DNA of 64,000 nucleotides from Monilinia fructicola (taxonomy: Eukaryota; Ascomycota; Leotiomycetes; Helotiales; Sclerotiniaceae): the NCBI GenBank assembly GCA_008692225.1, contig VICG01000008.1:1-64000 (forward strand), written 5' to 3'. The first letter of the stretch is position 1. Every line of letters starts with the position of its first letter. The notes below the pieces were generated by a model, which did no database searches, was not told where the DNA came from, and saw only the letters and a list, made by a program, of their open reading frames with translations. Below, one piece after another: positions 1 through 15,711 of the stretch. The translations under genes were made by a program, and so were the position numbers.

Positions 1-3000
1 TTTTTTTTGTTTATTTACAATTATTATATTATTTAATAATAAATTATAATTTATTAATGAAAATAAATAAATTAAATAATATTATATTTTTAAAAGCAAT
101 ATAATATAAAAAATATATAAAATGAAATTAATTTTAATATTTTTTTATTTTATAAGAATTTAACGAATTAATTAATTAAATATTACTTTATTTACTTTTA
201 TTATAATTAAAGAATTAATAGATTAAACAAATTAAAAATAATTGAAAAAATATTATTATAAAAAAGCAAATACGATATTATAATAATTAATATAGATTAA
301 AATATAGTAATTAATATTTTATTTTCAATAATATAAATATTTTTATAATTATTAAACTTAGAAAACTATAAAAACTAAAAATATTAATAATAAAAAATTT
401 TTAAAAAAAAATATAATTAAAAAAAATAATTTTGAAAAGTAATTAAAAGTATGTATTTTATTAAAAAAAAATTTATATTATAAAATATACAATTAAATTA
501 ATATTATTATTATTATTTTTAATTTTTGATAAAAGTTATTTATTTATTTAATAATAATAAATTATTTTTGTTTATAATTTTTTATTTTAAAAAAAACAAT
601 TTACTTTTATTAATATTATTTTAATAATACAAATTTGATTAATATATAAATAAACATTTATAAATATAATATTTAATAAAGATAATTCTTTTAAATAATA
701 TAAAGAATAATTATATATATATTTAAAAACAAATGTTTATAATTTTAATAAAGTTAAAAAAATTAAAGCAATTATTAATTTTCTTAATATTATAAGATTC
801 AAGTTTTTGTTTAAATATATTTAAATATAATTTAATATTATTAAAACAAATCTTTTTATAGAATTATTTATATTAAACTTTAATAGTTATAATAATATAA
901 TATATTTAGAATTTAATAAAAATATATAAAATCTAAAGAATAAAGATATATATTATTTAAAGAATAACAATAAAAGCAATTTTGATTAAAGAACTTTTAT
1001 AAAAAATAAATTTAAATACAAATGTTTTTATTAATCAAAGAATAATCAAGATTATTTGTATTATAAATAAGAATTGAAAAAATATAAAAATATGAAATTT
1101 ATTTTCTAAAGAAATATATTAATTAATTAAATTAAAAAACTATTTGAAAAGATTATTAAAAAGATTAAATCAAAAGTATACGATTAATAATTTAAATATT
1201 TAATTTTAAGATTTATAAAAAAAAATTATTAAATAATTAAAAAAGTAAAAGAACATTTTTTATTTATATGATTTTTTAATAATTTAATTTTAGAATTTAT
1301 TTAATTATTTTAATTATTTTATTTTTTTTTAATAACTATAGATTAATTTATTTGGTGAATAATATTTGACTATTTAATAATTTTAAATATATTTTATTTA
1401 ATCTTAATGATATAATAAAAAACTAATATGATTTTATATTAAATAATTAATAAAAAATTATATATTATAATTAATATTTTAAATAATAATAATAATTTTT
1501 AATTAATAAATTTTATTCTTTTAAATATTGCTTTTATTTTAGGCTTTTATATAAATATTATTTTAAAAGCTATTTTTATAAAATAAAAAGTATAAATATA
1601 TAATTATAATAATATTTTTTGTATGAATATTATAAAAAAAAGTATTGTTTTTATTGAATTGATTAAAAGAAATAATTTTTTATTTTTAAAATAAAAAACT
1701 TTTATTTTTTTATTTTAATTTTTTATTTATTTTAATAAATAATTATTATATAATATATTTTACGATTTCAACTAATTAATATTATTTATTTAAACATTTA
1801 AAAGATTTTTCATTTAAAAGATTAAATTTAAAAAAAATATAATATAAATATATAAAACATTTTAAAAAATAAATATTAAAATATTTGATTATATTAGTTT
1901 AAAGAATAAAAATTATTAGTATTTCTAAAAAAATATATATAAAATGCTTTTTTATTTATATTTTACAAATTATATTAAAAATATTTAAAAAACAATTTTT
2001 TTTGATTTTTTTATAAGATATAATAGAATTTTATTAATTTTTTATAAGATTATAATAGATTAAATTAATTATTAATAATTAAAAAAATATTTTATAGAAT
2101 ATTTTACTTTTTTATATTTATTAACAAATTATTAATAAAAGTATTTTTAATAATTAAAAAATTTTTTATTTTAAATAAATAGAAAATATAGATTATGAAT
2201 AATAATAATCAAATAAGATTATAATATATCTTTTATTATAATTTTAAGATTAATAGAATTTAAGAAATAAATTATTTTTAAAAACATTAAATAAAAGTTT
2301 TTATTATTATATATATTTATTAATTTAATAAAGAAGTAAAATAAATAGAATAGAATATTTATTATAAAATAAATTAAAATATATTAATCCTTAAAATTAT
2401 TAAATAAAATATAGATAAAAATTGTTTTTATAATTATTTATTTATATAATATTAATTTATTAGAAAATTAATCTTTTAGATTATTTAATAAAGTTTTTAA
2501 TATATAATTTAAAAATTATTATTAAAAAAATAATTCTATTTTTATTAATTAAATCTCAATAAATTTATAATTTAATTAAAATAGTATTTATTAATATAAT
2601 TGTAAATATATTTTTTAAATAAAAATCAAAAAATTGATATATATAGAAAATAGTATAAAATTAATTTTTCAATTTATATAGCATATTTAATAGAATATAT
2701 TATTAAATTAAATATTTATTATATTCAAATTTTATAATTTAATTATATTGTTATTATTTAAAATATAATTTTTAATGAAAATTATATATATAAAAATAAT
2801 CTTATTAATTAACAAATTTATTTTTATTTAAAAATAATACTTAAAGAAATTACTTTATATTAAATATATTAAATAAAATAAAAGTTAATAAATTAATTTT
2901 TTAAAAAAATAATATTATAAATAATTAAATAAACATTTAAATAGTTATTAAAATCAAAATTCTAATTATTATATATATTAAAAGGAAGAATAATATGAAT

Positions 3001-6000
3001 AATCTATTTTTAAAGGTAGACTTAAATTTTAAAGATAAGAAAAATCTTTTAAATAACGATTTTATATTAATTTATTTAATATATTTATTAAAAGATTAAA
3101 AAAATAAAAAAATCTTAGAAGAATAGTTTAATAATAATATTAATTTATTAATAAAATTATTAATTAATTAAATATTATTTTTATTAAATAATATAAAAAA
3201 TAATATTATAATAAATCTTAATAATATTAATACAAATGATTTTAATTTAATAAATATTAATTATATAAATTAATTTAATTTTACATTTAATATAAAAGAA
3301 GATTAATTAGAAAATATTAAAATTCGATAAAAATATTATTTATAATGATTAATAATAACTTTAAATACTATATAAAAACTATATATAATATCCTAATATA
3401 AAATATTTAATTAAGAAATATTTTTTAAGCAAAAAAAAGATTATTTTATTGTAATTTAATAAATATATTTTTATAATCAAATTAATTAATAATTATATTA
3501 TAAAAAGATTTTAAATATTAATTATCAAACTTTTATAAATAATATTTAATTTGTAAAAAATATCAATTATTTATAAACAAAAAAATCAAATTATTTAATT
3601 AATTATTAATATATACTTTTTAAATTATTTTTAAATATATATATTATAATTAATAATATAATAATTATAAAAAATATAAGATTATATATTAAAATAATAA
3701 TTATATAAAAGATTAAATAAAAGAGCATTCAAAGATTTAATAAATTTTATTTAATATTTTAATTTAATTAATTTAATATAAAAGGATTAAAAATTAAAAG
3801 GGATTTTTAATAATTTATAATATAATAATTATTATAATTTTAAATAAGTTTAATACTTTTTAAATTATTAAAAAATAATTAATTATTCAATTAATCTATT
3901 GTTTAAATATTTCTTTATTATTTAAAAATTAGAATTAATTAAAGGGATATCTTTTTAAAAAAGAATTTAAGCAAAATTGTAAAAAAGAGATTAACAATCT
4001 TTAAAAAGGAATATATAAAAAGTAATAAATTGAGATTAAACAATAATACATTTAATCTTTTTTTTATAAGTATTGAATTATAAAAATAATAAATAAGAAT
4101 TTATAAATAAATGAGGATTAAAATGAGTAATATAAAATAATTTTTAAAAAAAAATTATAATTAAAATTATTTATATTATTATTTTCATTTCTTGTTTTTT
4201 TCAAATAATTATAATAATAATTGAAAAATATAACTTTAAAATTAAATAATATAATATAATTAATATTTTTATTAATATAATACGCAATTTTAATAAAATA
4301 TTAGTATATTATTAATTATCAAATAAATATAAAATCTTTAAAAAAATTATAATCTCAAATTATATACTTTATAAATTAAAAGATTTATTTATAATATAAT
4401 TTAAAAAAACATATATCCATACTTATATATTTAAAATTAAAAATTTATAAAAAAAAGCTTTCTATGTATTTTAATAAAAATTATAAATTTATAATATTAT
4501 TTTTTATAAACAATATTTAAATTATATATTATAAAAAATATAAACAAAACGTTTAAGAATTTATTAAATAATTTAAAAAAGTATATAAACTCCAAAAGTT
4601 AAATAATACAAAAAACCTTTTTGAATATTTATATACTTAAAAATTAATCTTAAAATAAACTTTTTTTATTTATAATATATATATTAAAAAAATTATTAAA
4701 AAATTGAATTTAATTAATAAAAATGTATATACTCTTTTTCTAATTATAATATTTAAAAAAAATGAGGAAAATACTTTTATAATATTTAAAAAAGTATATT
4801 AAAAGAAAATTGAATTAATTTTATATATTATAATAATAATTTAAATAAACATTACTTTTACAGTTTTTTAGTTTAATTATTATTTAATGAACCTTTTTCA
4901 AGATTATATAAATATAAATAAATCATTATATTTGATATTTCTAAAATACAAAATTTTTGAAAATAAAATACTTTATAAAATATATCCTATAGTTTTTAAT
5001 ATTTTTTAATATATTATTTGTAAATGATTTTAAAATATAAAAATTATTTTAAGAGTATATAATATTGCTTTTTAATGATTTTATTATATAAAAAGCATTA
5101 TAATAGAATACTATAATTATTTTCATTATTAAAATAAAGCTTCTTAAAATAAAATGCTTTTTAAAAAAGATTATAATTACTTTTAAATTTTAAAAAAAAT
5201 AAATCTTTATAATTAAAAAGCCTACTATTGTATATTATAATAATATTCAATTAATTTATTTAATAATAAAAAAAATAAAAAAATCTTTATTAAATTTAAA
5301 TATATTTAATATATAAAATATATAATCAAAATAAAAGTATTTAAAAAATAATTTTATTATATTATATTTATTAATAAATTAAATATTTATAAATAAATTA
5401 ATTAAAAATTTTATTTATTAGAAATTTAAGTATTTTAGATTATTATTTAATCTACAAAATATTTAATCCAAAATTAAACAAAATTAAAAATTAATTATAT
5501 AAAACTTTTTCAAAAGCTTTATATATTATATATTTTAAAATATAATATTATAATAATTAAAAATTATTATATAATTTAAAAGCTATTTATTTTTTTAAAG
5601 GTTTTTAAACTTTATTTTGATTTGATAAAATTTTTTAATCTTTTTTAATAATTTTGTTTTCTTTTTTTTTTTAACAATTTTTTTTTTAATTTAATTTATA
5701 TATAAATAAGATTAATTTTTATTTTTTTTTAATTTTATATAATTTTAAAATCAAAATTTGTTGATTTATTATTAAAATCTAAAAACAAAATAATTTTTTT
5801 TTTAAAAAAAAATATTTTTATAATAAAATGTTTTTTATAAACAATTAAAGAAAATTAAAATTTGAAAAACTTGTATTGTAAAAATTCAAAAATTTTATAA
5901 TAATAAAAATATTATAATAAATAAAACAAAAAGCAAGATTTTAAAGAGAATAAAAATTTAAAATTTTAAAAAAAGTAAAATATAAAATTTTATATAATAA

Positions 6001-8454
6001 AATTATAAATAATTAACAAAAAGAATTTTATAATAAAAGGATTAAAATAATTTGAATAAAAAGTATTAATATAAAGTATTTATAAAGCTTTTTTAGAAAT
6101 AATAATATTATTCAATTTAATTGTTTTATAATTTTTTAAATACTTTTAAATAAATTTTTTTAATTGTTTAAAATATTAATTTATAATTAAATAAAAAAAT
6201 ATTAAAAAAAGCATTATATAATTTTAAAGATTAAAAAAATTAAAAGAATTCTATATAAAAATAAATAATTCTTTATATAATATTTTTTATTTTTTTCCTA
6301 ATTTATTAATATTATCTTTTTATATTATAATATAATTTTATTTATTCTTATAATTGATATATATTAGTTTAATACTATTTTAATTAAAAAAGTAAAAAAT
6401 TTATTTGTAAAAAAATAATTCTATTTTAATCTTTAAGATTATATTAATGATTAATAACTTTATAAAAATTAAAAATAATTATAATATAAGAATAATTTTT
6501 GTAATGTATATAATAATTTTTATAATATTAATATTATTAATATATCTATTATTATCATTTTTTAAATAAAATAATTTAATATAATGAAAATAAGGGCGTT
6601 TTTAATAAATATTTAAAATAAAAATAAAAATAATAAAATAATATAATTATAAAGTAATTTTTAATTTAAATGATTTTTGAATTTTTATTATAAATATCTT
6701 TATATTTTTATTATTATTTATATTTATAATGTTTAAAAATATAAAATAAAAAGGTAATTTATAATAAAAACAATTGATTAATTATATTTTTATATTTCTA
6801 AAGAATAATTTATATTTTATTAGATATTTTTCAATCTATAATTTTATATTTTCACCAAAAAACTCTAAATTGTTTTTGCTATTATTAAAATAATAATAAA
6901 TCTTATATTTTTTAAAAAATATTAAAAAAAGATTAAAATTAACAAAAATGCTTTTTAAATAAATAATTAAAATATATTTATAATAAAAGATCTTACAAAT
7001 ATAAGATTATAATTAAATTCTTTATTTTATAATCTTTCGAAATCCTTATCTAAATTATAAGATTTTAATATATTATAAATAAAACTAAATTAAATAATAA
7101 TATTAATAATAATATTAAAATTAATATTATAAATAGCTTTATTAAATAATAAAGATTTAATATTTAATTTTTTACTTTTTATTATATAAGCTTAAATTAT
7201 TTAATTTTATTTTGATTATTTAATTGTTTTTTTTAATTATTTCAAAAATATATTAAAATAAATAAAAATAATTAAATTGAAAATATTAAAAATTATTTTA
7301 ATATATTCCCATAAAACTTTTTGTATAAACTTAAAAACTTATATTTTGTTTATTAATTATATTTTTTATTATTTATAAAGTTATAATATTTATTTATTAA
7401 ATTAAAAAATTAAATATTATTAATGTTTTGATAAATTTTAATAAATTTTATATTTAAATATTTAAATATATTTTTTTATCTATTTATAATATATTTAATA
7501 AATTTTGTTATTAATATAAAAAATTATATAAAATGTTTATTTATATTTATTAATAATTATTAATTATATTAAAAATTAAAAACTAAATACCTTTTTTTTG
7601 ATTTTAAATTAATATACTCTTTTTTATAGTTTCTTTTTCTTTATTTTTAAATCTAATCCTTAATAATAATAATACTTTTTTTCGATATATAATAAAAAAT
7701 CAAATTAATATATATATATTTCTTTATATATTAATAAAAGATTATATTTTATTAGCTTTTAATAAATTAACTTAATTTAAAAAGTATATTATAAAAAAAA
7801 ATTATATAATCCTATTATATTATTAATAAAAAAATAAATTAAAGGTTTATTCCAATTTTTCAATATTAATTTTAAATATATAAAGCATTTTATACTCTTT
7901 AATCAAAAATTATACATTATCTTTTTAATTATATATACTTTTTTTATTACTTTATAATAAAAGCAAAATTAATAATTTACTTCTATTAATAATCCTTGTA
8001 TACTCTTATATAACTTATCCTTCGTAATATTATTAATAAAATTTTAATATCCAATAAGCTTTTATTTATTAATAAGCTTTTATATTAATTTCGAATTTAA
8101 TTAATCTATTTTGAATTTTATATACATACTATTATTAATATATAAAAAATATTAATAAACTTCAAAAAATATACTTTTATATATATACTTATAAATTCCT
8201 TATTATTAAAATTTTATTATACAATTAATTTAATAAAATTAATAATTTTTAATAAAATATTTTATACAGATAAAATATTCATTATATAAAATAAAGCTAA
8301 ATTAATATTTTATATAACAATTCTATATATTAAATAATATATAATTTAATAAATATTAAATTTATTTAAATTTAATGTTTTATATAATATATTTAATATA
8401 TAATATATTTAGATTTTATTTAATATATAATATATTTATTATAAAATTTATTTC

Positions 8455-8690
8455 TAAATCATTTTTTATTAAATAAATATTTAATATATAATCTATTTAT
8501 AATTTATTTTTTATTAAAGAAATATTTATTATATAATTTATTTATAATCTCTTTTTTATTAAATAAATATTCAATATATAATCTATTGAAAATTAAATAA
8601 ATATTTATTATATAATCTATTTATAATTCATTTTTTATTAAATAAATATTTAATATATAATCATTTTTTATTTTATTTATTAATAAAAAT
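8455..8690. repeat. 45-bp AT-only tandem repeat
   Basis: A unit beginning TTTTTTATTAAA and continuing through AAATATTTAATATATAATC starts at 8462, 8507 and 8552, exactly 45 bp apart. A shortened copy follows at about 8589 and another full start lies at 8631. It is a minisatellite inside the AT block, with no coding potential. Confidence 0.7.
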
Positions 8691-11600
8691 TATTTAATAT
8701 ATATTTCTTATATTTTATATTTAAACAATAAAATATATATATATAAATAATATTTAAATTAATAATTTAAATATTATAAATTGAAATATAGGTTTATTTA
8801 TATTTAAATTATAATATTAAAGATTATGATGCTTTTTTAATAAAGAAATTTTTTAATTTATATATTTTAATTTTATTATTTTAAATATTTATTATTTAAA
8901 ATAATCTTAAATATTAAATAAATTTCTATTATTTAATAAAAAGTATAAACTATATATAATATCTATATTTATTTCTTTGAATTTAAATTTATTAAAAAAC
9001 TTAATAGTAAAATTGATTTTAATATTTAATAAAAAATCATTAAACCAAATAATTAAAAATTTGGAATTAGGAAAGGTTTCTAATAATTTTTTTCATATAA
9101 TATATCTTTTACTTTAAAAAAAATAATTGATTAATATTAAAAATAAAATTTGAAAAAAAACTATTTTTAATATTTAACTTTTGTTTTATAATCTTATATA
9201 TTACTATAAAAAAAAGCAAGAAAAATAATAATTATTAATAACTAATTAAATATTGAATTATTTAAATTCTTTGATTTTGTTACTAATAAAATTAATATTA
9301 TTATATTTATTTTAATTAATTTAATTTTTCAATAAATGATTTTTAATAATATAATCTATATTATATTTTTTACTAAAAAAACAAAAAAAATATAATTATT
9401 TGAATATATTTTAAATAATACATTTATAATTGAAACTAATTTATTTTTAAATTTTATTTGTATTTCTTTTATATTATTTATTTAAATTTGTATAATATTT
9501 TGTTTATTAAAATATAAATTCTATAATTCTTAATTTAATAAAGAATATTTAATTATAATATTATTTAAATATAAATTAATAATACATTGTTTATATATAA
9601 TTTTCTTTAAGTATTTTTTTAATTCTATTTAATTAAAATCAAAATTACTTAATTTATTATTCTTTTTTGATTTATTATAAAAAAATATAAATTTATTAAA
9701 ATTTAAATTTTAATTATTTCGATTGGATTTTTAAAAGAATTCTATAAAAGATTAATAAAATTTGTAATATATAATTAAACAAATATTTAAATAATTAATC
9801 TTTTCTTCTAAAGCAAAAATATGAATAATAATATTATAAAAATTATTTAAAACATTAAAAAAAAAGAATTTTACTTTTCTTATTATTAAATAAATCCAAA
9901 TAATAATAAAAACAATTTAAATAATTAATTAATTGTATAATTTCAAATTTAAAAAAGCAAAATATAATATTTTTATTTTTATTATTTAAAAAAGATTGTA
10001 ATTTAAAATCATTAATATAATTTTAAACTTTTAAATTTTGAAATTTAAAAACATTTCAATCAAATATTTTAGTTTTATATTTAATATTATTTTCAATACT
10101 AAAAGCTTGAATAATAATTAAATTTTTAATAAATAAATGATTTATTAGTTTAGTTTCTATTAAAAATAATAATGTTTTAATTAAAAATACAAATTGAAAT
10201 GTAATCTTTAATAGATTCTTAAATTGATATATAATATTTTGATAATTAACATTAGTAATTAATAAATAATATTTATCAATTATAAATCGATTTAATTTAT
10301 TTTTATTATTTAATTGATTAATTATTATTATAAAGCTTTTTTAAATAATTGATTTAATATTAATTAATATTAAACTTTTAATCTTTCAATTATCTTTCTA
10401 TATAAAATAAAAAATATTAAAGCTTTTAGCTTTATTGAATATATTCGATTTTAAAGTAATTAAAAGAATAATAATAATAGTAATCTTTAAAATCTTTAAT
10501 GCATTTATTAATAAATAACTTAAAGATTTACCATTATTAATAGATAAAATATTTAATATATATAAAATCTTTAATAAAATATTTTTTATTAAATCTTTTT
10601 ATTATAGAATACAAAATAAAACATTCAAATTATTTAAAAAAAAATTTAATAATTAATGAAAAAAATAAAAGTTTAAGAATGTATTAAAAATTTATTGAAA
10701 TTTAAATATTATTAGCTTTTTAACCATTTAAATGTTATTAACTATATCAGAATTTGAATTTAAAAAATACTTTCAAAGATTATTCTCACTAGAATTATTT
10801 TTTTTAGAATATTTTAAAATTAAACTATTAATTTTAGAGTTTCTTTTTTTTAAAATTATTTAATTTTATTAAATTAAATATCAAATATAAGGATTATTTA
10901 TATTAATATCTAAATTTAAATCGAAAAATTTATAATATCTTAAAGAAAATTATAAATATTTTTTTTGTAAATTAACTTAAATATTAAAAAAATTAAAATT
11001 AATTTTATTATAATAAAAATTCTCAGTATTTATTAAATAATTCATTTGATTTGTTTTAATAAAATTAAAATTAAAGCTTTTATCCTCTTTAATAATTAAA
11101 GTATTTTAATTAATTTTTTTTTTTATAAATTCTTAAAAAATATTAATAATTAATTATCGATATTTTGAAAGATTTGAATTAATAGAAAATAAACTTTCAA
11201 TAAAATTCTTTTAAAATATAACTAAAATCTTTAGCATTTAAAAAACATTAATTAATATAAAATAAATAAGAATTTATTAAATTATAATTAAATTTTATAT
11301 TGAAATTATTTAATATATTTATAAAAGAATTAATTAAAACTATATATAATGATAAAATCTTCGAAGCTTTCGAAAATAAATATTTAATATTAAATACTAA
11401 TTTCTTTTTTTTTCGATTGATTTTTATATTTTAAAATGTTAATTATAAAGAAAAAGTTATTAATATCTAAAAATAATTCTTATATATTTTTATATAAATT
11501 TTAATAATGCAAATTAATTAATTCCGTTTCTCTCAATAAAAAGCTACTAATTAAATAAATTAATAAGAATAATAACTTTTTAAATTCTAATACATTTTTT

Positions 11601-13779
11601 AAAAATAATTTTAAATAAGCTTTATTTAAAATAAAATTATCATTTAAAATATGAAAAAATTGATTTTTTAATCTTTCAATATTAATAACTTTATTAATAA
11701 GAAATTAATCATTATTTGCAACGTTTCATTGAAAATCTTTAAATAATTTAAATCAAGTAATTATACTTTAATCTTTATATATACTAAATTCTTTTAATGT
11801 TATATAATTATATTTAATACAATTAATTTCTATTAAAAGATTAATTATAAAAAAATTATAAGTTTCATTAAATAATTCTTTAAATAATAATTTAATATTA
11901 TCTACAATAATAATAACATCTTTATAAAATATTATATTCTATTCCAAATTGCTAATTATTAATTAAGTTTGATTTAATAATTCCAAATTTATTTTAAAAC
12001 AAAATGATTTATTTAATAAAATTTCAGCTAAAGTTATTTAACTACAATTTTAAAAATATTTATTCATAAAATTTGCCAATATAATATTTAAATTATTTTT
12101 GAATCTAATAATAATAAACGAATATTATATTTTATAATTAATAATCAAGCGTAATATATAAATTATAAATAATACTAAAATAAAAATAAAATATTTTTTA
12201 TTGAAAAATCATTTTTTTAATACTTTTTATTACGAAAAAACAATTAATAAAATTAATAAATATATTTAAATCTATCTTTTGTTTGAAATAGTTAATTAGA
12301 ATTCTTAAAAAATCTTATAAATAATCTTTTTTAAACTTTTACTAGAAAATTCATGTATTTTTGAAAAGTAATTAAAGTATTATTTTTATCTAAATTATTA
12401 TTCGAATTTAAACTAAATAAACTAATAGAATTAGTTTTATTTAAATCATATTGAGATTCTTCACTTAAAATATTTAGAACTCTCAAAATTACATTTTAAA
12501 TCCTTTTTATTAATATTATTAAATCAATTTAAACTTTTAAATTGAAATTTATTAATATTTTAATTTAAAGATTTCTTTAATCTTTTTTAAAGAACTTTCA
12601 ATATTTTTAACACAAGTTTCTTATTTGTTTTTATTAAATTTAATTCTAAATTTATTAATTTTAATATCTCTTTTCTCAAATATTCAAAATCAGAAAAATA
12701 TTTATTATTAAATAATAAAGTACAATTAAATAAAAATATAAAAAATAATTTAAATAAACTAAAATATTTAATTTAATTTTAATTATTATTTAAAGGTTTT
12801 AATTCTTTATTATGAATTTCATTTTTTTTAAAGTTATTTATAATATTTAAATATATTTTATTTAAATAAATATTTAAACTAAAATATAATAATTCTTCCA
12901 AAATGAAATAATACTAATTCAAAAGCTTTTTTGTATTAAATGTCATTATTAAAAATAATGAAAAGTTCAATTAAATCTTTTGAAATTATATTTAGATAAA
13001 TAATTAATATATTTTAATCTTTTTCAAAAAGAGTCAAATATTTTAAATTAACTTTAATTAAATTTTTTTTATTTTCCAATTTTTTTCTTTTTTTTTAAAA
13101 TTATTTTCCCAATTAAATTTCATTAAATTTAAATAATTTAAATTATTATTATTAAAATCAATATTAATTAAAAAATAAAATTAAAAAATATTTGAAATAT
13201 TTAAATTTATTTATTTATCTTTTAATTAAATTTCAAAAAAAAAGCGATTTAAAGCTAATTTTTAACCCAAAATATTATTTATTAAATCAAAATCAAAGGA
13301 AATATTATTATATATAGAATTTAAATATCTTTTTAAATTTTTTTTATTAGATTTTAATATTTTACAAAAAAACAATTGAAACTAAGTTTTAATTTTTAAT
13401 TTAAAAAATGAATGTAAATTAAATTTAGATTAGAATAGATTTATTAAATCTATATTTACTTTAATAGATTTAATAATCAAAGATTGAAAGATATTAAAAA
13501 CTTCATTAATTATTTTTTTCTTATAGTTTAAAATAAAATCATAAAAATGATCTATAGTTAAATAATTCTTTAAATTTTAAATATAAATCTTACAAATATT
13601 ATATAAAATAAATTAAAATATAAGATAATACAAAAGAAAAGAAATTTCTTTAATTTTACTAAAAATTAATTTAGTTTGAAAATTCTTTGTTTCTTTATAA
13701 ATATTAAATAATTTATTAATATCGCATTTAACGGAAATAAAAAGGAAAAGGGAAGTTTGATAATCAGCTATCTTAGATA

Positions 13780-15545
13780 AATTAAGAGATTGATTTTAAA
13801 ATAAATAAAAAATGTTAGAAGAAATTTTAATATAAATATTAAAATAGATTTTATATAGATTTAAATATAAATTTAAATGTAATCTTTAAAGGATTTGAAT
13901 AAAGATGTTAAAAAGTATTTTAATATAGATTTAAATATAGATTTAAATATAAATTTAAATATAGATTTAAATATAAATTTAAATATAGATTTTAAAGGTA
14001 AATTTAAATTCTAATCTTTTTTAAACAAGAAATTTAAAGGATTATATAGGATTTCAAAATTGAAAATTAAAACAAAAGTAAATGTTTAAACATAATAGAT
14101 TTAAAATATTTAACCAAAATCAATAATCTTTATTTTGCTATTTATAATCGAATTTATATATATTAGCGTAAAATAAGGCTTTTTCGTTCTTAATTAAAAA
14201 ATGTTAAATTTAACAAATTTGTTAATATATATATGCGAAAGATTACAAATCAAATTAATAATGGATTACAAATAATCTAAAAACTAATAAAATTAGAATA
14301 CTTTTATTTTTAATTGAAGTATTATATATTGAAAATTTTATTTATACTTAATGTAATTAAACCAATAAATTTAGTATAAATGTATTAATAACAATTTGTT
14401 ATATTTGAACAAAATAATCTATTTATTTAAATATATATATTATACTTTTAATAAAGAGTTTTTAATTTTAAAATAATTCGAAAAATTATAATGCCCTTTA
14501 ATTATTTTTATTTAATATTATCTTTCTTTAGATTTATATAATAATTAATGAAATTATTATAAATTAATTAAAATTGGAAATAAATAAATAAAAATTTGAA
14601 AGAAATAATAAAGATTATATAATTACCCCTTTTAATTTGAATATATAAATTAAATTCTAAAACAAAATATAATAAATTATTATAGATTCTTCAATATAAA
14701 AAATAATTCAAAATAAACTTCGAAATTTTAAAATTTAATTAAAAATTTATAATATCGTTTTTTTCGTTTTTAAGTTTTATAATAATTATAATTTTTTATT
14801 GAATTTGAAATTATATATATTAAATTGTAAAAATTTATATATCATCTTACATTATTTTATATAATCATCTATATATCATTAATATTTTAATCTAATATAG
14901 ATTTATTAATATAATAAATAATTAAAAATAAACTTTATATATAGAATATATAATTAAAAATTTATCAAGTTATTATTTTTCTAATAAAATTTTATAATAG
15001 AATAAATTTTTATTGAATTTTTTTATTTATAAATCAAATTAGAATAATAATATACTATTCTATATTATTCAATACAATTACTTATATACTAGTAATATTT
15101 TAATTTTATATAAATTAATTAATATAAAAGAGAATTAAAAATAAACTTTAAATTTAGAATATTTAATTAAAAATTTATACAATTATTATTTTTATATTAA
15201 GATTTTATAATAAAATAAATTTTTATTAAACTTTTTGATTTATAAATTAGATTAAAATAATAATATATTACCCTACGTTATTCGATGTAATTATTTATAT
15301 ACTACTAATATTCTAATCTTATACAAATCCATTAATATAAAAGATAATCGAAAATAAATTTTAAATTTAGAAAATTTAAATAAATATTAATAAAATACCA
15401 TTCTTAAAATTAAAAATATCTTAAAATTTAAAGGAATTTTAATAATAGCCAATTTAAGATTTTTTTACAAATTATTACTTTCTTTATCAAAATAAGCTAT
15501 TATTAATGATAGCCTACGAAAAAATTCATAAAATAATTATTAGGC
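13780..15545. repeat. RIP-eroded repeat, long copy A
   Basis: This stretch matches 19,150-20,745 in order: a start with AGAGATTGATTTTAAAA, a segment rich in ATAGATTTAAATATA (12-bp period at 13,918-13,990), a middle with a TATATATATTAGCG-type motif at about 14,155, and an end with a hairpin at about 15,490-15,520 followed by TATTAG. Homology is visible by eye despite heavy C-to-T change. No protein family can be recovered from it, so the parent element is unknown. Confidence 0.6.
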
Positions 15546-15550
15546 TTTTT

Positions 15551-15711
15551 GTGACGAATATCACGTGCCTTAAACACGTGATATCTCATCACGCTAAGCG
15601 ATACTGTACATATAAGAGATCTTTAGGTCCCCTAGAGATCTCTTCCCTCCTTAGCTTTCTTATTCTAGTTAACTGACCTCTATTGATTCGCTCTAGTATG
15701 TGATCGTGAAA
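15551..15711. mobile_element. 161-bp insertion of normal composition in the repeat array
   Basis: The flanking repeat reads through CTTTTT at this point in the other copies. Here CTTTTT occurs on both sides (15,545-15,550 and 15,712-15,717), as a target duplication would. The insert is far richer in G and C than its surroundings. It contains an inverted repeat TATCACGTG...CACGTGATA, a second stem around AGAGATCT, and a possible TATA box (TACATATAAG). These traits fit a solo LTR or a small non-autonomous element inserted after, or protected from, RIP. The ends are not a clear TG..CA pair, so the class is open. Confidence 0.5.
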
